Shown: positions 11,119-22,545, numbered from the stretch's first letter. The stretch is DNA of 64,000 nucleotides from Punica granatum (GCF_007655135.1 NC_045129.1:6200001-6264000); one strand, 5' to 3'. Notes: generated by a model from the letters alone, not told the origin. Numbers and translations: made by a program.

Positions 11119-12390
11119 TTAGCTAGCTCTGCGAGGAAGATCACCGCTCGCCGACCACAAACTTTCAACATGGCTTCTGAAGGATAATGCAATATTCCAA
11201 TATGTATATCCATGTGAGGAATGAGGATGTGGGAGTACATCAAGTAGCCCAGGAATTTCGCACTCTCTTGCACGGTTAGTTTCCATATCGAAGTAGAACA
11301 AACGACAAGGTTGATCAACAAAAAGAGGCCTGAACAAGAGTTCTCCTGTTTGAGTGCCACCTAAGAGGAGAAGATAGATATGCTTCCAAGACAGAGGCAG
11401 TAGGATCCTTTTGCAGCTCCAGGACTGCCTCTGATTGAAGCCTTCGAAAACCCATAAGTCGATTTCTTCACCATGAGTAAGATCATAGTTGTGAACTATA
11501 GCGACGCGCCCATGGAGTTCCACGAGATGCCATTCGGTAGCAGATGTGCTACTAGCTTTTAAAGGGGAAGGAAGTTCCATCATCCGAAAGCTCTCTGACC
11601 TGACATCAAAGCCGATGAAAGATTGCTGCTCTTGGGGTTCCGCGAGACTGCCTGTGATGTAGTAGATGACCCCGTCGAGGCAGATACTGTTACTGGTAAT
11701 AAGATGACGATGGCCATCAGATATCGTCCTCCACTGATTCTTACCATCGAGAGCGAGCACCTTGTAATCTATAAACCAGGGACCATGTTGCTCAAGGGAA
11801 AAGCGCAGGAACGTGCAGAGGATCTTGTGAATTTTGCCAATAGGATCGAAACCGAGGAAACTTTCCATTGCATGAGTGCCCTCTGGATTCTGAGTAGTTA
11901 CATCAGCAACGGACTCCCTAGTGCTAGGGTTGTAGATCCTGATGACGTCACCGAGTTGCACAAGCACCTGACCTCCAACAGATTGCAATATGTCGGGACA
12001 TCTTGGGCTGTGGCTCCATGTTAACTTGCCATGTTTGGTAAGGGTCTGGAGCTGGTTCTCCCGGTTGGAATAGTTCATTGAGTAGAAGGATGTGCCGCGG
12101 ATGCTGCACCCACGGTCGTGCTCACTGTAGAGGCAAGAGATTAGGAGCGTCGGTCGGGAACTGGAGCGGGCGAAGTGGGATTCAATAAAGTGAGGACTTG
12201 ATATCATAGAGTGCCAGAAAGGGGATACACATCGAAACCTGCATAGCGATTTCACTGGCAGCCTCACGAGTATTTCGAATATGATTTCTGGTGGGAGATA
12301 CTGTCTCGCGCTCTCCATCTTAATACTAACGAAAATTTCTAAGGACAAGGCTGACAGCGACGACGAGTGACAAACCAAAGGGAAAGCCAA
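11119..12390 (-). CDS. F-box protein with F-box-associated (FBA) interaction domain
   Basis: Predicted substrate receptor of an SCF ubiquitin ligase: the F-box binds SKP1/ASK and the FBA domain binds the target, which cannot be named from sequence. It is a single uninterrupted frame of up to 423 residues. The F-box lies at about residues 31-70 (YLPPEIIFEILVRLPVKSL, then RFRCVSPFWHSMI). FBA landmarks are VIRIYNPSTRES, FLGFDPIGKIHKIL and IDLWVFEGFNQRQSWSCKR. The first Met (12390) sits only about 37 bases from a TATA box, so the second Met at 12318 (MESARQYLPPE) is the better start, giving about 399 residues and a normal leader. Intronless structure is usual in this family. Two broken relatives lie at 7574-7960 and 10545-10740, showing local birth and death of copies. 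Confidence 0.85.
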   Translation of the reverse strand: MAFPLVCHSSSLSALSLEIFVSIKMESARQYLPPEIIFEILVRLPVKSLCRFRCVSPFWHSMISSPHFIESHFARSSSRPTLLISCLYSEHDRGCSIRGTSFYSMNYSNRENQLQTLTKHGKLTWSHSPRCPDILQSVGGQVLVQLGDVIRIYNPSTRESVADVTTQNPEGTHAMESFLGFDPIGKIHKILCTFLRFSLEQHGPWFIDYKVLALDGKNQWRTISDGHRHLITSNSICLDGVIYYITGSLAEPQEQQSFIGFDVRSESFRMMELPSPLKASSTSATEWHLVELHGRVAIVHNYDLTHGEEIDLWVFEGFNQRQSWSCKRILLPLSWKHIYLLLLGGTQTGELLFRPLFVDQPCRLFYFDMETNRARECEIPGLLDVLPHPHSSHGYTYWNIALSFRSHVESLWSASGDLPRRAS

Positions 12391-12426
12391 GACTAGATTA
12401 CGATCGAGACCTAAGACTATACATCT

Positions 12427-12436
12427 GTTTATATAG
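12427..12436 (-). promoter_or_regulatory. TATA box of the F-box gene
   Basis: Minus strand reads CTATATAAAC. With transcription starting about 30 bases downstream (near 12400), the Met at 12318 would have a leader of about 80 bases. Confidence 0.55.
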
Positions 12437-12439
12437 CAG

Positions 12440-14026
12440 TCCGCGTTTGATTAAGATATAGATCCTTTTAACAGATAGATTTTGAGATAGTAGCCGATAT
12501 CTTATTTATTTTCTTTAAAAACAATTTGAATTTCGACATTATTTCATCATATCAAAAACACTTAAGTTGATTTTATTGCTAAAGAGCTAAACTAGTTCTT
12601 ATATATTTATGAACTATATAGGAGGGATTTGAACTTGGCATATACATAAAACTAAATGTTGTTTCTTTTCCCAACTTCTCCGGGAAAAAAAAAGAAAATA
12701 AAAAATAGTCTCTTTAACCATAAAAACTAGATTTCATTGACAATAAAGAGAGACATCCTAAAGTTTCATATGTATTTCAGTCTAGCCACCCCAAAGTGTG
12801 TTATTTTCATCCGTAGAAAAACCAAAAAAAAAAAAACCATTAATCTCCTGTGATGAATATTTGGACCTCTTTAATGAAAATCTCTTTTAAACTATTTATC
12901 TCGTAATAAATCTATTAACCTTCAATTTTGTTATCTATAAGCAGTATATATAGATATATAAAAATTTATGAAAAATTTATATATCTGTAAAGTTGCGAAC
13001 TATTATATAATAATAATTAAGTGATTTTGAAAATTTCAACTTGTTAAAATTTCTTTTATATACACTAAAGCTTGCACCTACAGTAGGCGCAACCAATAAA
13101 TTAATCAAAATCATATTAAAACTTTTCATTAAAAAAGAAAGTTATATTAAATTGAATTAGAAAAAGAAATCAAAAGTAATGGAAGGTGAGTGATAGAGGA
13201 AAGGAGAGGCAAAGGAGAAGTGAGACACGTGGTGTAAAGAGAGGAGAAAGGAAAATTTTGTGTGGATTATAATTTAAATCTCTACTAGGAAGGAGCTCGC
13301 GCTACTGCAGGTCTTCAAAAAATAACATTGTTATATAATCGAAATATAAAAATATATATTAGTAATATTGAAAAGAAAATATTAAAAAATTAATGTAGTG
13401 TAATTTATATTAAAATAAATAGAGCAGTCTCATTTTGTAATAGTATGAACATATAGATGTGGAAGATAAAGAAATGAGAAATTTAATCAAACGATATCAT
13501 AAGTAAATAATGAAAAACAGTATATCAGATTTTAAAAATGGTAATTAAATAATTTGTACATGGAAGGGCTGGAATTAGTTATATATATACTAGAGGTCTA
13601 ACTAATTTTATAGAATTTAAAATATTAATTTGTAATATATTAATATACCGTATCTATTTATATTAAACGTACAATTGTCACAATTTATACATTAATGACA
13701 TTTAAGTTTAGTTAATTCGTCACAAAAAGCATATATGAATATAGGAGAAAAGACCCTAATTTATTTTAAAAGTATATGGAATGAGAAAAAGATAGAAATG
13801 CAGAAATAAATTAATAAAAGTTTAATGGGATAAAATTTTCGATAGAATAGTCACGGTGGTTAATTGGCATGACTCATTTGATGAAAATCCAAATTCCCAT
13901 CAATCTAAAAGTCATGTATGATAATACTCCCTATTAAGAAGTCCGCATGATTTGTGCAACTGGACTAACCTGTCACATGGGTTTGTAGGATATCCCCGTA
14001 GGCGGCGAGAATAAGTCGGGTGAACT

Positions 14027-14057
<31 letters not shown>

Positions 14058-14161
14058 CCAAAAATTTTGAAAAAGAATAAGGGAAAAAGAGGGGGATAGG
14101 GCAGGACACTTGGGAAGCCTAAATTATTTTCCATAAAAAAATAAAATAAAAGAGAATATGA
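12440..14161. other. AT-rich intergenic sequence
   Basis: No gene recognised. Long A/T runs, a (TA)13-type microsatellite at 14027-14053 and short imperfect repeats. Confidence 0.4.
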
Positions 14162-15918
14162 GGTAATACCAGTGTTATCAGAACCGGACCGGACATCGAA
14201 CCGGCCGAGGTATGGGTTCATGGGTTTATGGGTTCAACCGGGGGTTCGACGGGTCGGACCGCATGTTTAATTATAAAATAAATAAATATTTATTATTTTA
14301 AGAAAATAACATAAAATATAAGAAAATAGTAATAAATATTAGATAATAATTAATATGTGTCAAAAAAATTGAAAAATACAAGAAAAGATAGAATATTAGA
14401 TTTCTTTTGACATGGAAAGGATGGAGACATAGAAGGAAAGAGGAGTAAGTTGTTATTACATTAATCCGAACAAACATGAATTGATGCTAGCTGATTAATG
14501 ATTCATATGTCCTTAAAGAGTTGTTGAAGAGGGTTCATCAATTGGGAGAATACAGCCCTCCATCCCTCTTTTTTTTTTTTTGCTAAGTGCCCTCCATCCC
14601 TCTTGTGTAGGATGGACCATGTCCCAGAAGAAGGCACGCTTAGGATTTGAGCAGACACTATACTTCTTCTCCCCCGTTTTACTATCTACGCTCAGGATTT
14701 GAGCAGACCCTGTGCCGACGCAACACGGCTTTAGCAGGTTCTGAAATGTCGAATTTCCTACAGACCAAAAAGACATCAGCATACGGTTGACAACTACATT
14801 ACATGTATAAGACATATATACAAATGTCGATTGTATGCATAGTTGCAAGTTGTTGAGAGATGAGTACCTTTGGGATTGAGCACTGAGGAGAAGGAATTGT
14901 AGAGATCAAAGAGGATGAAATTGGTGGCAGCCGGGGGCTTGTCGTTCACTCCAAGAGATTGTCTTCCTCCCATTTATGGAAATCATACTATGGACTAAAG
15001 TAAGCAAGAAGTGGATTGAAATTGGGACACCCAACAAAATGAAAAATCTTTTATTTTTAATTAATTCAGTAAACACAATTGCCACCATTTCTTAATCACT
15101 GAATCTCTGAGCTGAGTCAGGCTGAAATAGAGCAGCGGAAGAACCAGACAAACACAGAGCGACAAGCAGAGGACATGAAACCTACAGAAAGGACGGATCT
15201 TTCCCAGAAAAGAAACCACCCAACGGACAAAATCAACCAGATGAGAGGTGGAATTCGGAAACGGAATACGAGCTCGAGCTCACCTGAGAAAACCCAGTTC
15301 CTACCCCCACATAAACGGGAGAACTGAAACCTGCGGCCTTGTGTCTCTTTCTTCTCACTCTTCCTCTTCATCTCCCCACCGACCCATTCTTCTCGCATAG
15401 CTCCTCCTCACGAGGGACTATTCAACAGCCCCAAATCTCGTTCTTCGGTCAAGCGCAGTGATGGCATCATCAACTACTTCGGCTTCCATTACTACATCTT
15501 CCGCCAGAACTCCCTCCTCTCCACCCCATCTCTCTCCCTCTTCCTCCTTTTCTACTTCTACGTCCTCATCAAGACCGCCCAGGACCATTTCTCCATCGTC
15601 ACCACCAAGCTCGGCCTCAAGCAGAAGGAAGACAGTGAAGATTGAAGATGAAGGCGGCTACGGTTTCAATCGATTTTGATTTTGATTTCGGTTAGGGTCG
15701 GGAGATTTCGAATTTCCTTTAAAAATTCTGAACCCATGCAACCGGCCGGTTCGAATAGGTTCGATGGGTTTAACAAAAAACCGGCCGGTTTTTTAGGTTC
15801 ACCGGTCTGTTTGTGCATTTTCGGTTTTTAAGCTAATCGGACCGAACAAGGGTCCAGTTTCCGGTCCGACCGGTCGAACCGCCCGGTCCGGTCCGGTTCT
15901 GATAACACTGGGTAATAC
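14162..15918. mobile_element. Non-autonomous hAT element with 8-bp TSD and captured gene pieces
   Basis: The element occupies 14170-15910 (1741 bp). Its left end reads CAGTGTTATCAGAACCGGAC and its right end is the inverted match (GTCCGGTTCTGATAACACTG), followed inward by further inverted CCGG-rich sequence on both sides. The 8-base duplication GGTAATAC occurs at 14162-14169 and 15911-15918, the hAT-superfamily length. There is no transposase frame. The interior carries parts of a GDSL lipase gene (14585-14935, minus) and, at 15421-15627 on the plus strand, a hydrophobic coding-like segment (IINYFGFHYYIFRQNSLL, later IKTAQDHFSIVTTKLGLK) that I cannot assign. Confidence 0.85.
14585..14935 (-). 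pseudogene. Captured GDSL esterase/lipase fragment (two exon pieces with an intron)
   Basis: Minus strand: a first piece ends ATNFILFDLYNSF..LNPKG at a GT donor (exon end 14868). A second piece, about 14761-14585, reads PCCVGTG, then KYSVCSNPKRAFFWDMVHPTQEG. The PCC-GTG block and the terminal FFWDxxHPT block, which holds the family's catalytic Asp and His, identify the C-terminal part of plant GDSL lipases. The N-terminal GDS motif is absent. The retained intron shows capture at the DNA level. It lies wholly inside the hAT element. Confidence 0.7.
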
Positions 15919-18900
15919 AGAGGAGAATAGTGCTTTAACCACTACAACAACACAAATTTAGTGCCTCTGTTCTCTTCCTTCAAAATATTTACAGAATGAA
16001 CTGTCAAAATAAAAAAAGAGCAAAAATATAACAGCTTGACTGCTGTTCAAGTGAATAACAGTTTTAGTTTATTTATAAGATAAGATATTTGATTTGATTT
16101 GATATTTGGTATTTGATATATTATTTTTCTTCTTTTTAATATGATTAGAGTTATTGAAGGCAATTCAGTAAAATCACAAAAAAAAAATATATAAGGGGAG
16201 ACAAAATCTCCTTTTGTATAGTAATATAGATAAGATTATTCCCAGATGCAACTTGATACTCTTTTAAAAAAAAGAAGAAGATACAACTTGATAGTTGATA
16301 CTCTCAATTTGGTTATAATCTATCCATCAATAAGGTTTTCATTAGCGTACTTGAAGAATTGGAATTGGAACTAGGAGTATATTTGACATATATTTCCTAA
16401 TATACATATTTAATGAGGTATATTAATAGTATATTTAATTGAGGTGTACGGTTTAATGAGGTCTATTAATAGTACCAGTTATTCGATGCGTTATAATTCA
16501 AAATTCTAATATGACGTGACCTTAAAAGTTAGTACTTTAGACAAATCAATCTTAATCGATGCTAAATTTATCTGACCAACGAACTATCCTCATACTGATG
16601 CAAATGGTTGCATAGCTGTTATGAATGATATATGCAGTTACATCAATGCTCAAATCCACCCCCATAAAACTTTTATTCATATCTAACGGTATCGATGATC
16701 CTATCGTCTATTTTCAAGAAATTCTATGGTGCTATTACAAAAAAATGGAAGTATTCCATGACACTCAGTCTCTAGGTCTTCTTCTTTTTGTTTTTTGTCC
16801 CTTGTAGAAGATATGTTCGATGACTCAAACATCATTCTTCACCACTCGATTTTTATTATATACGTGCCTTAATTTTTTTTCTAGATATATATATATATAT
16901 ATATTATGGTTTTTTCATAAGCTGCCAGAGTTGTTTCTCTTGCAACCTCGTGATGATGATCCAGTTAAAATATAAAAATAATAAAAAAAAAAACAAATTA
17001 AAATATAAAAGCAAAAAATACCGCCATGAGAGTAAGCCCCGTTCGGTTGTGGAATGATCCATCGAGGAACCCGAGCGAATGACTGTAACTTGACGGCCAA
17101 GGCACTTGAGCTCAGGGCCCATTGGGCTCCGCACGCGTCTCAGTCCATAGCCCAGGTGGGCTAAAACGACCCCAGCCCAGGTTTTACCGGTTTCCCGGAC
17201 CGCATCTCTGCGATTATTGGCCCGGGGACTTTCCTGAGCCCAGCCCATGGCATGGGGGCCCATTCACTTCATCTCATGGCGTTGACCCTGTCGTGCAACA
17301 TTCCCTTAATGAACTCTATGATTTTGGCTTCTATAAGCGATGTGGGATGTATAAGGTTGTGTTTGGTTTTAAAGTTGAATAGAATTGCGTTTTTGTTTTA
17401 AACGATTTGTAATGATTATGTTGTTAAATTATAAAAAAAATAATGAATAATTGAAAGAAAGTAATGATTGTGTTGTTGAATTATGAAAAAAGTAATGAAT
17501 AGTTGACAGAATTTAGTATTAAAAATTAAATTGAATGGTTAAAAAAAATGAAAAAAGAAAAGAAAAAGTAATAATGATGTTGTTACTCCTCCCTTTAATC
17601 CAAGCCACCAAATCCGCTTATGATTCAGCTTATTAATTAATATTATTATTGATTAATAATAATGTTGTCCTCGTACTACATTGCCTTATGAACTCTATGA
17701 TTTTGGCTTCTGTAAGCGATTTGGGATGTGTAAAGTTTGGAGTAGAGCGAGTGCTCTCTCTCCAATTAAAATTTCAGAATTCCTATCTTCCTTCTAATCA
17801 AAGCCACGAAACACGGACTTAAGATTTTGATACGGGTTCTAGTGACCATAGAGAATTTACGATTCGACCAATCATGAGGCAGATTTAGCTTGATACATAG
17901 AACTAAATTATACTTATCCAAGGTAAAAGAGAAAATAAATAAATAAATAAATCATGATCATGTATACGCATCTACCCGTGGATACCAAAATATGTCCTGC
18001 CATTGTTAAGATGATCGTTGATAAGTTAATTCTTAATCACTCGTTTATCTTCGCTTATTCTACGAAAGTGTAAATTTACAGACTTTATAATTAGTGACAA
18101 GATAATCATGATATATGTTCTATTTTAAGGGATATTAGGTATTTTAAAGAAAATTTGGTAGTTCACCGGAAAAAATATTTGAATTGAATTTATTGTTATT
18201 CAGTTTAATTCAATTCAATTATAATTGAATTATGCTGCCTGGAATATTAGTACATTAATGAGGTAGCAAATTTTCAATCCATTTAAAGAGAATATCTCTT
18301 ACCAAGGCTTGCCTCGCCTTGGTATAACAGTTTAGAGTCTCACAAACTCAGAAATGATGGTTTGAAAAGGACCAATAACATAATAATATTAAAAAGAGAA
18401 TCTCTTTAAGGATAATATTCGTCGTCCGTAACAAGAAGTGATATTTCGTCGTTGAAATCGGACATGGAGTCAGCTGGTTTAAAAATGGTTCTCAAATATG
18501 CTCAGTATAAGAAATTCATTTTCTTGCATTATAGGACTAACATCCCATTCAGTACGCGGGAATGGAAATGAATTGATTCTATAAAGGAAAACGCAATGGT
18601 ATTGAGTGAAAAAAATATGATTTTTTTTAATGACCATTATAAAATGAAAAAATATAATTATAATATTAAACTTATTTACCAAGATATTATGTTATATATA
18701 TTCTTAGTTATATAAATTAAAAGAAAGTATAGGTTAGTTTACAACATATAGCATGAAATGAGGAAATTAACATTCTCTTTCTTTTTTAAGGGAATGATCT
18801 TGTACGTGGTGGTGGCGTGGAGGTTGTAACCGTGAACCCGGTGGAGGACGACGAAGGGTGGCGTTTTCCGATGATACGGGGAAAGATCAGAGGGAGACGT

Positions 18901-19690
18901 ACTCAAGAAGATCAGGAATAGAGAGACAGAATTGGGTAGCTTAGGAGGGGAAGTTGTTAGTGTGTGCCTTTGCTCGTTAATGTTGGTTTATTTATAGAGA
19001 AGTATCCTTGAGCTTGTTCCCATATATTAGGCTTTATAGGGCCCGGGACGGCTCAATTACTTCATTAACTTGTATGTTTAGACCCACCGCTAGTTGAGCT
19101 CTGGAATGGACTCGACACATCGTCGATTCACTTAACAATCTCGTTGTCTAAATAACGATCGACTTTCTGCATCATGTCACTAATACTTGAAGGACATTGA
19201 TAATGTTTGCTCGAGTTCTCTTCTTTAGGCAGTACAGTCATGTCATGGTGGTTACTAGTCGTATTGGAACTCAAGGCAAGGGGTAGGTTTCTAATATTGC
19301 AAACCCGTCCCGAATCACTAATTGCAAAAGCACCCTCAACCATCACGTTTTTACATATTGATCCTAAGTTCACTCAATCTTACGGATATCGTCCCTAAAC
19401 TATTTGATCTTGATGGACTGCCCCCTCAAAACATTTTCTGTTAAATTCATTATTAAAAAGCTCAGCTTTCCACTAAGTAAAAAAATTATATATATATATA
19501 TATATATATACGCTTCAGAAAAATAAATATAATATGTTGAACTAACTGATCAACCAAAACGAGATCAAGAAACGGATTGACAGCTATCTAAAGATAAGAT
19601 TTTGTGCTTGAAATTGGGCAGTTGAAGCAAAGCTTTAAGATGAACGGATTCACCTCTCAGATCGATCTCAAGCCATATGAAATTTCCAAT
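15919..19690. other. Intergenic, repeat-rich, no gene recognised
   Basis: AT-rich with microsatellites. 17355-17520 contains a TTTGGTTTTAAAGTTGAAT block and a near-duplicate GTAATGATT..GTTGTT segment, like the MITE at 61.74 kb. 18.41-19.23 kb shares blocks with 4.32-4.65 kb. Several open frames of 60-119 codons (17263-16904 minus, 17122-17382 plus) overlap each other on both strands and carry no known domain. Confidence 0.4.
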
Positions 19691-19942
19691 CTAGTAATCG
19701 GTTCTAGTACATAAAATACGATATGCCGGGATCCATGCCTAGCTGTCTCCGTTCCATAAATTGACGATAGAGGACCAGGCCCGACTCAAGCAACAGATTA
19801 TTTTGCTAGTTAAATCGTTATCTAGTATTATATATATATATATATATATATATTAGTAGAATATAGATATATATTAATATAAATAATAACTGAATCTTCA
19901 GTAGTATTATTGTTCATTACATAAAAACTCACAGAACAAACA

Positions 19943-19950
19943 CATAAAAG
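19943..19950 (+). promoter_or_regulatory. TATA-like element of kinase copy 1
   Basis: CATAAAAG stands where copies 3 and 4 have TATAAAAG, followed by the same GATCTAGAGAGTTG block. The first T of the box is changed to C. Confidence 0.5.
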
Positions 19951-20301
19951 GATCTAGAGAGTTGCGGCTGGAGCTCCCCGCAAATATTGCGCAGGAGACA
20001 GAGATTCTACTCAATCTATCTCTATGCTTAATATCTCCAGAGAATCAATATATACTCTTCCATCCCTTCCCGGCTTTCTTGCTCAACCAATCTCATTTAA
20101 CACTTCCTACGTAAAAAGAAAGCCTCTACTCCTTCAAACGCCATATCAAACTCCGCTTCAGTTCTTGTGCTCCCGCGTCGTGCTTTCTGAGTTTGCAGTG
20201 CTGAGGAAGTCGACGAAGGACCAGTCAAGTAGGTCTCACGAAGTAAGATTATATTCCTTCTTGAACTTCATCTTCCCCGCGTGCTGAATCACTTGCCCCC
20301 G

Positions 20302-20475
20302 GTATGTAGTGTGCCTCTATTTTCTGTTTCTGTTTTGTGAGTTCATGTCGACGTCGGTGTTCGAGCATAGGCGGCATTTTTTTATAGTTAGATCGGAGAA
20401 AAGGGTCGGTTTTTTCATTCTTGCTGCATTCCTTTCGGTGTTGTTCATACAGAAAATAATGTGTTGATTTTTTAG
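20302..20475 (+). other. 5' UTR intron of kinase copy 1
   Basis: Donor CCCCCG|GTATGT and acceptor GATTTTTTAG|GCTAAG, 19 bases before the start codon. The same arrangement is present in copy 4 (33355-33527), so the locus is not a bare mRNA retrocopy even though the coding part is intronless. Confidence 0.55.
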
Positions 20476-20494
20476 GCTAAGCAGCGCGCGTGGG

Positions 20495-21628
20495 ATGGCA
20501 CCTTCAGTTCAGGCAGCTATTCCTCCTGGTGGAATCTGGCGAAGAGGGAAGAAGTACTATTCCGTGTGCGACGTTATTTTCGAGATCGATGCCAAGTATG
20601 AGCCCATCAAGCCTCTCGGGTCAGGAGCATATGGAGTGGTCTGCTCTGCGCATGATCACGAGACGAAAAAGAAGGTCGCCATCAAGAAGATCTCCAACGT
20701 GTTTGAAGACCAGACCACCGCTGTTAGGACTCTGAGGGAGATGATGATTCTCCGGCAAATCAAGCACTTCAACGTGATCCTCCTCACGGATGTGATACTG
20801 CCGGCCCCGAAGATGCAGTTTAAGGATGTTTATTTGGTCTTCGAGCTCATGGACACTGACCTGGATCGTGTTATTGAGTCCGGTCTGCCGCTATCTGCCA
20901 ACCACGTCAAGTACTTTGTCTTTCAGATACTGTGCGGCCTCCGCCACATTCACTCAGCCAACATACTCCACCAAGACCTGAAGCCCAGCAATATCCTCGT
21001 CAACTCTGATGGTCATCTGAAGATTGGTGATTTTGGACTTGCGAGAACGACAGCCCAAGACGAGTCCGAATTCATGACTGGGTATGTTGTCACTCGATGG
21101 TACCGCGCACCCGAGGTCCTCCTTGCCTCCCGCAACTATGGGCAACCTATTGACATCTGGTCAGTCGGGTGCATCTTTGCCGAAATTCTCGGGCGAAAAC
21201 CCATCTTTCCTGGCACCTGCTCCCTGAACCAGTTGCAGTGCATAATCGGCGTGCTAGGCACCCCGAAGCAAGCTGATCTCGACTTCATCCAAAGTGAGAA
21301 GATGAGAACATACATCAAGTCCTTGACTTACTCTAGCGGAACCCGACTGTCGAGTCTCTTTCCCCAGGCAGACCCTCTGGGATTAGACTTGCTTGCCAAG
21401 ATGCTTGCATTCAACCCGAAGAAGAGGATCACTGCTGCTGAAGCGCTCAGGCACCCCTACCTGGCAGATGTATACATTTCATATCTCGATTCTCCGGCCC
21501 AGTTCCAAGTGAATCTGGACATGGATGCGGATACAAAGCGGAATGAGATAAGGAAACTTATGTGGGACGAAATGCTCTACAACCATCCCGAACTCACTTT
21601 GCACCGTCGCTGTCGTCCTCGCCGATAG
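20495..21628 (+). CDS. MAP kinase, group C-like, with TGY activation loop and HQD catalytic loop (copy 1)
   Basis: Predicted Ser/Thr MAP kinase of 377 residues with an intronless coding region. Domain order: N-terminal IPPGGIWRRGKKYYSV, Gly-rich loop GSGAYGVV (42-49), VAIKK with catalytic Lys64, helix C Glu82, catalytic loop HQDLKPSN (159-166), DFG (179-181), activation lip FMTGYVVTRWYRAPE, MAPK insert, and a C-terminal LMWDEMLYNHPE segment typical of plant group C (MPK1/2/7/14). Two key residues differ from plant MAPKs: TGY instead of TEY (codons at 21077-21085), and Gln160 in place of the HRD Arg. Otherwise all catalytic residues are present. The tail ends RRCRPRR. Copy 1 is the most divergent of the three, with VVTRW like ordinary plant MAPKs. 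The ATG is fixed by alignment of all copies. Confidence 0.9.
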   Translation: MAPSVQAAIPPGGIWRRGKKYYSVCDVIFEIDAKYEPIKPLGSGAYGVVCSAHDHETKKKVAIKKISNVFEDQTTAVRTLREMMILRQIKHFNVILLTDVILPAPKMQFKDVYLVFELMDTDLDRVIESGLPLSANHVKYFVFQILCGLRHIHSANILHQDLKPSNILVNSDGHLKIGDFGLARTTAQDESEFMTGYVVTRWYRAPEVLLASRNYGQPIDIWSVGCIFAEILGRKPIFPGTCSLNQLQCIIGVLGTPKQADLDFIQSEKMRTYIKSLTYSSGTRLSSLFPQADPLGLDLLAKMLAFNPKKRITAAEALRHPYLADVYISYLDSPAQFQVNLDMDADTKRNEIRKLMWDEMLYNHPELTLHRRCRPRR

Positions 21629-21992
21629 GTTGTCATGCCTTGACAGAAGTTTGTTCATGCCTATTTCTTTTTAGCTTCGGACTGTGAAGGACATGTCCAT
21701 GTATATCATCAACCGAAAACCGTTTATATATCAAGGGAGGCTGCCATTTTTGTTCCTCGCTTATTATTACTTTGTTTTCGGTATTTGTAATAGGCTTTGT
21801 GCGACCATAAGTCAGTAAACAGCAGTAACCGCGAGATCATTCATCCGAAGAAGATCGAGTTTGCAAGTTTATGATACCTTGATCTGCAAGTTATCTAAAA
21901 TGCTTAGAAACGAGAATCAAGTCATGATGTTAGGTTGATAAACTCTTTTGCCATGCTGCAGTCTTAGCAATTGTATGCATCTTTTCGGTTTA

Positions 21993-22396
21993 ATTGTACG
22001 GACGATACAAAAAGTTTGGTAAAGTTGCACAATTGGTACAAATTTTTTTTTTTGTTACACAATCGATACAAAATATTTCAATCAAGACCATTATGTCAAC
22101 TCTCGATTGACGCCGTCACATTTTGCTAACATGGCAGATGACGAGTCTTACCATTTATGACGTAGCGCAAATAATATAATAAAAAATTCATTTTCTAAAT
22201 CTTCAACTGAAATAAATGGAATAAAAATTCATTTTTTTTTTAAATTCTCACTCTCTCTCCTCTCTCTCTTCTCTCTCACGCCTCTCTATTTTCTATCTCA
22301 TCTCTCTCCGAAACATTTTGTATCGATTGTGTAACAAAAAAACTTTTTGTACCAATCGTGCAACTTTGCCAAACATTTTTGTATCGTCCATACAAT
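21993..22396. mobile_element. MITE with TIRs of about 85 bp
   Basis: 404 bp. The left arm begins ATTGTACGGACGATACAAAA and the right end is the inverted match with few mismatches. Arms continue through TTTGGCAAAGTTGCAC and GTTACACAATCGATACAAAA. Flanked by TA on both sides, suggesting a Tc1/mariner-type target. The interior is CT-rich (CTCTCTC) and non-coding. It lies downstream of kinase copy 1 and is absent from the other units. Confidence 0.75.
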
Positions 22397-22545
22397 TAAT
22401 CCCATTTTTCCTTGTATGATTGGAATTGAAATTACTTTTGCAGAGACTCGGACTTTGGAATATGTAGATGTTTGTCAATTACTAAACAGATGATTTATTT
22501 GTGGCCAAAAGAAAAAGAAAAAGACAAATGTTTTATTTCTATCAC

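Noticed and set aside
11623..12024. 133-codon plus-strand frame over the F-box gene
   Set aside because: Antisense shadow of the FBA domain.
14027..14053. (TA)n runs here and at 19484, 56075, 58298, 59310 and 61825 as regulatory signals
   Set aside because: Simple microsatellites common in AT-rich plant DNA; no positional relation to a gene except those noted at AOS and kinase copy 1.
20024..20287. 87-codon upstream frame in the leader of kinase copy 1 (MLNISRES...)
   Set aside because: The same leader in copy 3 has frame-changing indels and the frame is not conserved, so it is not a peptide-coding uORF.
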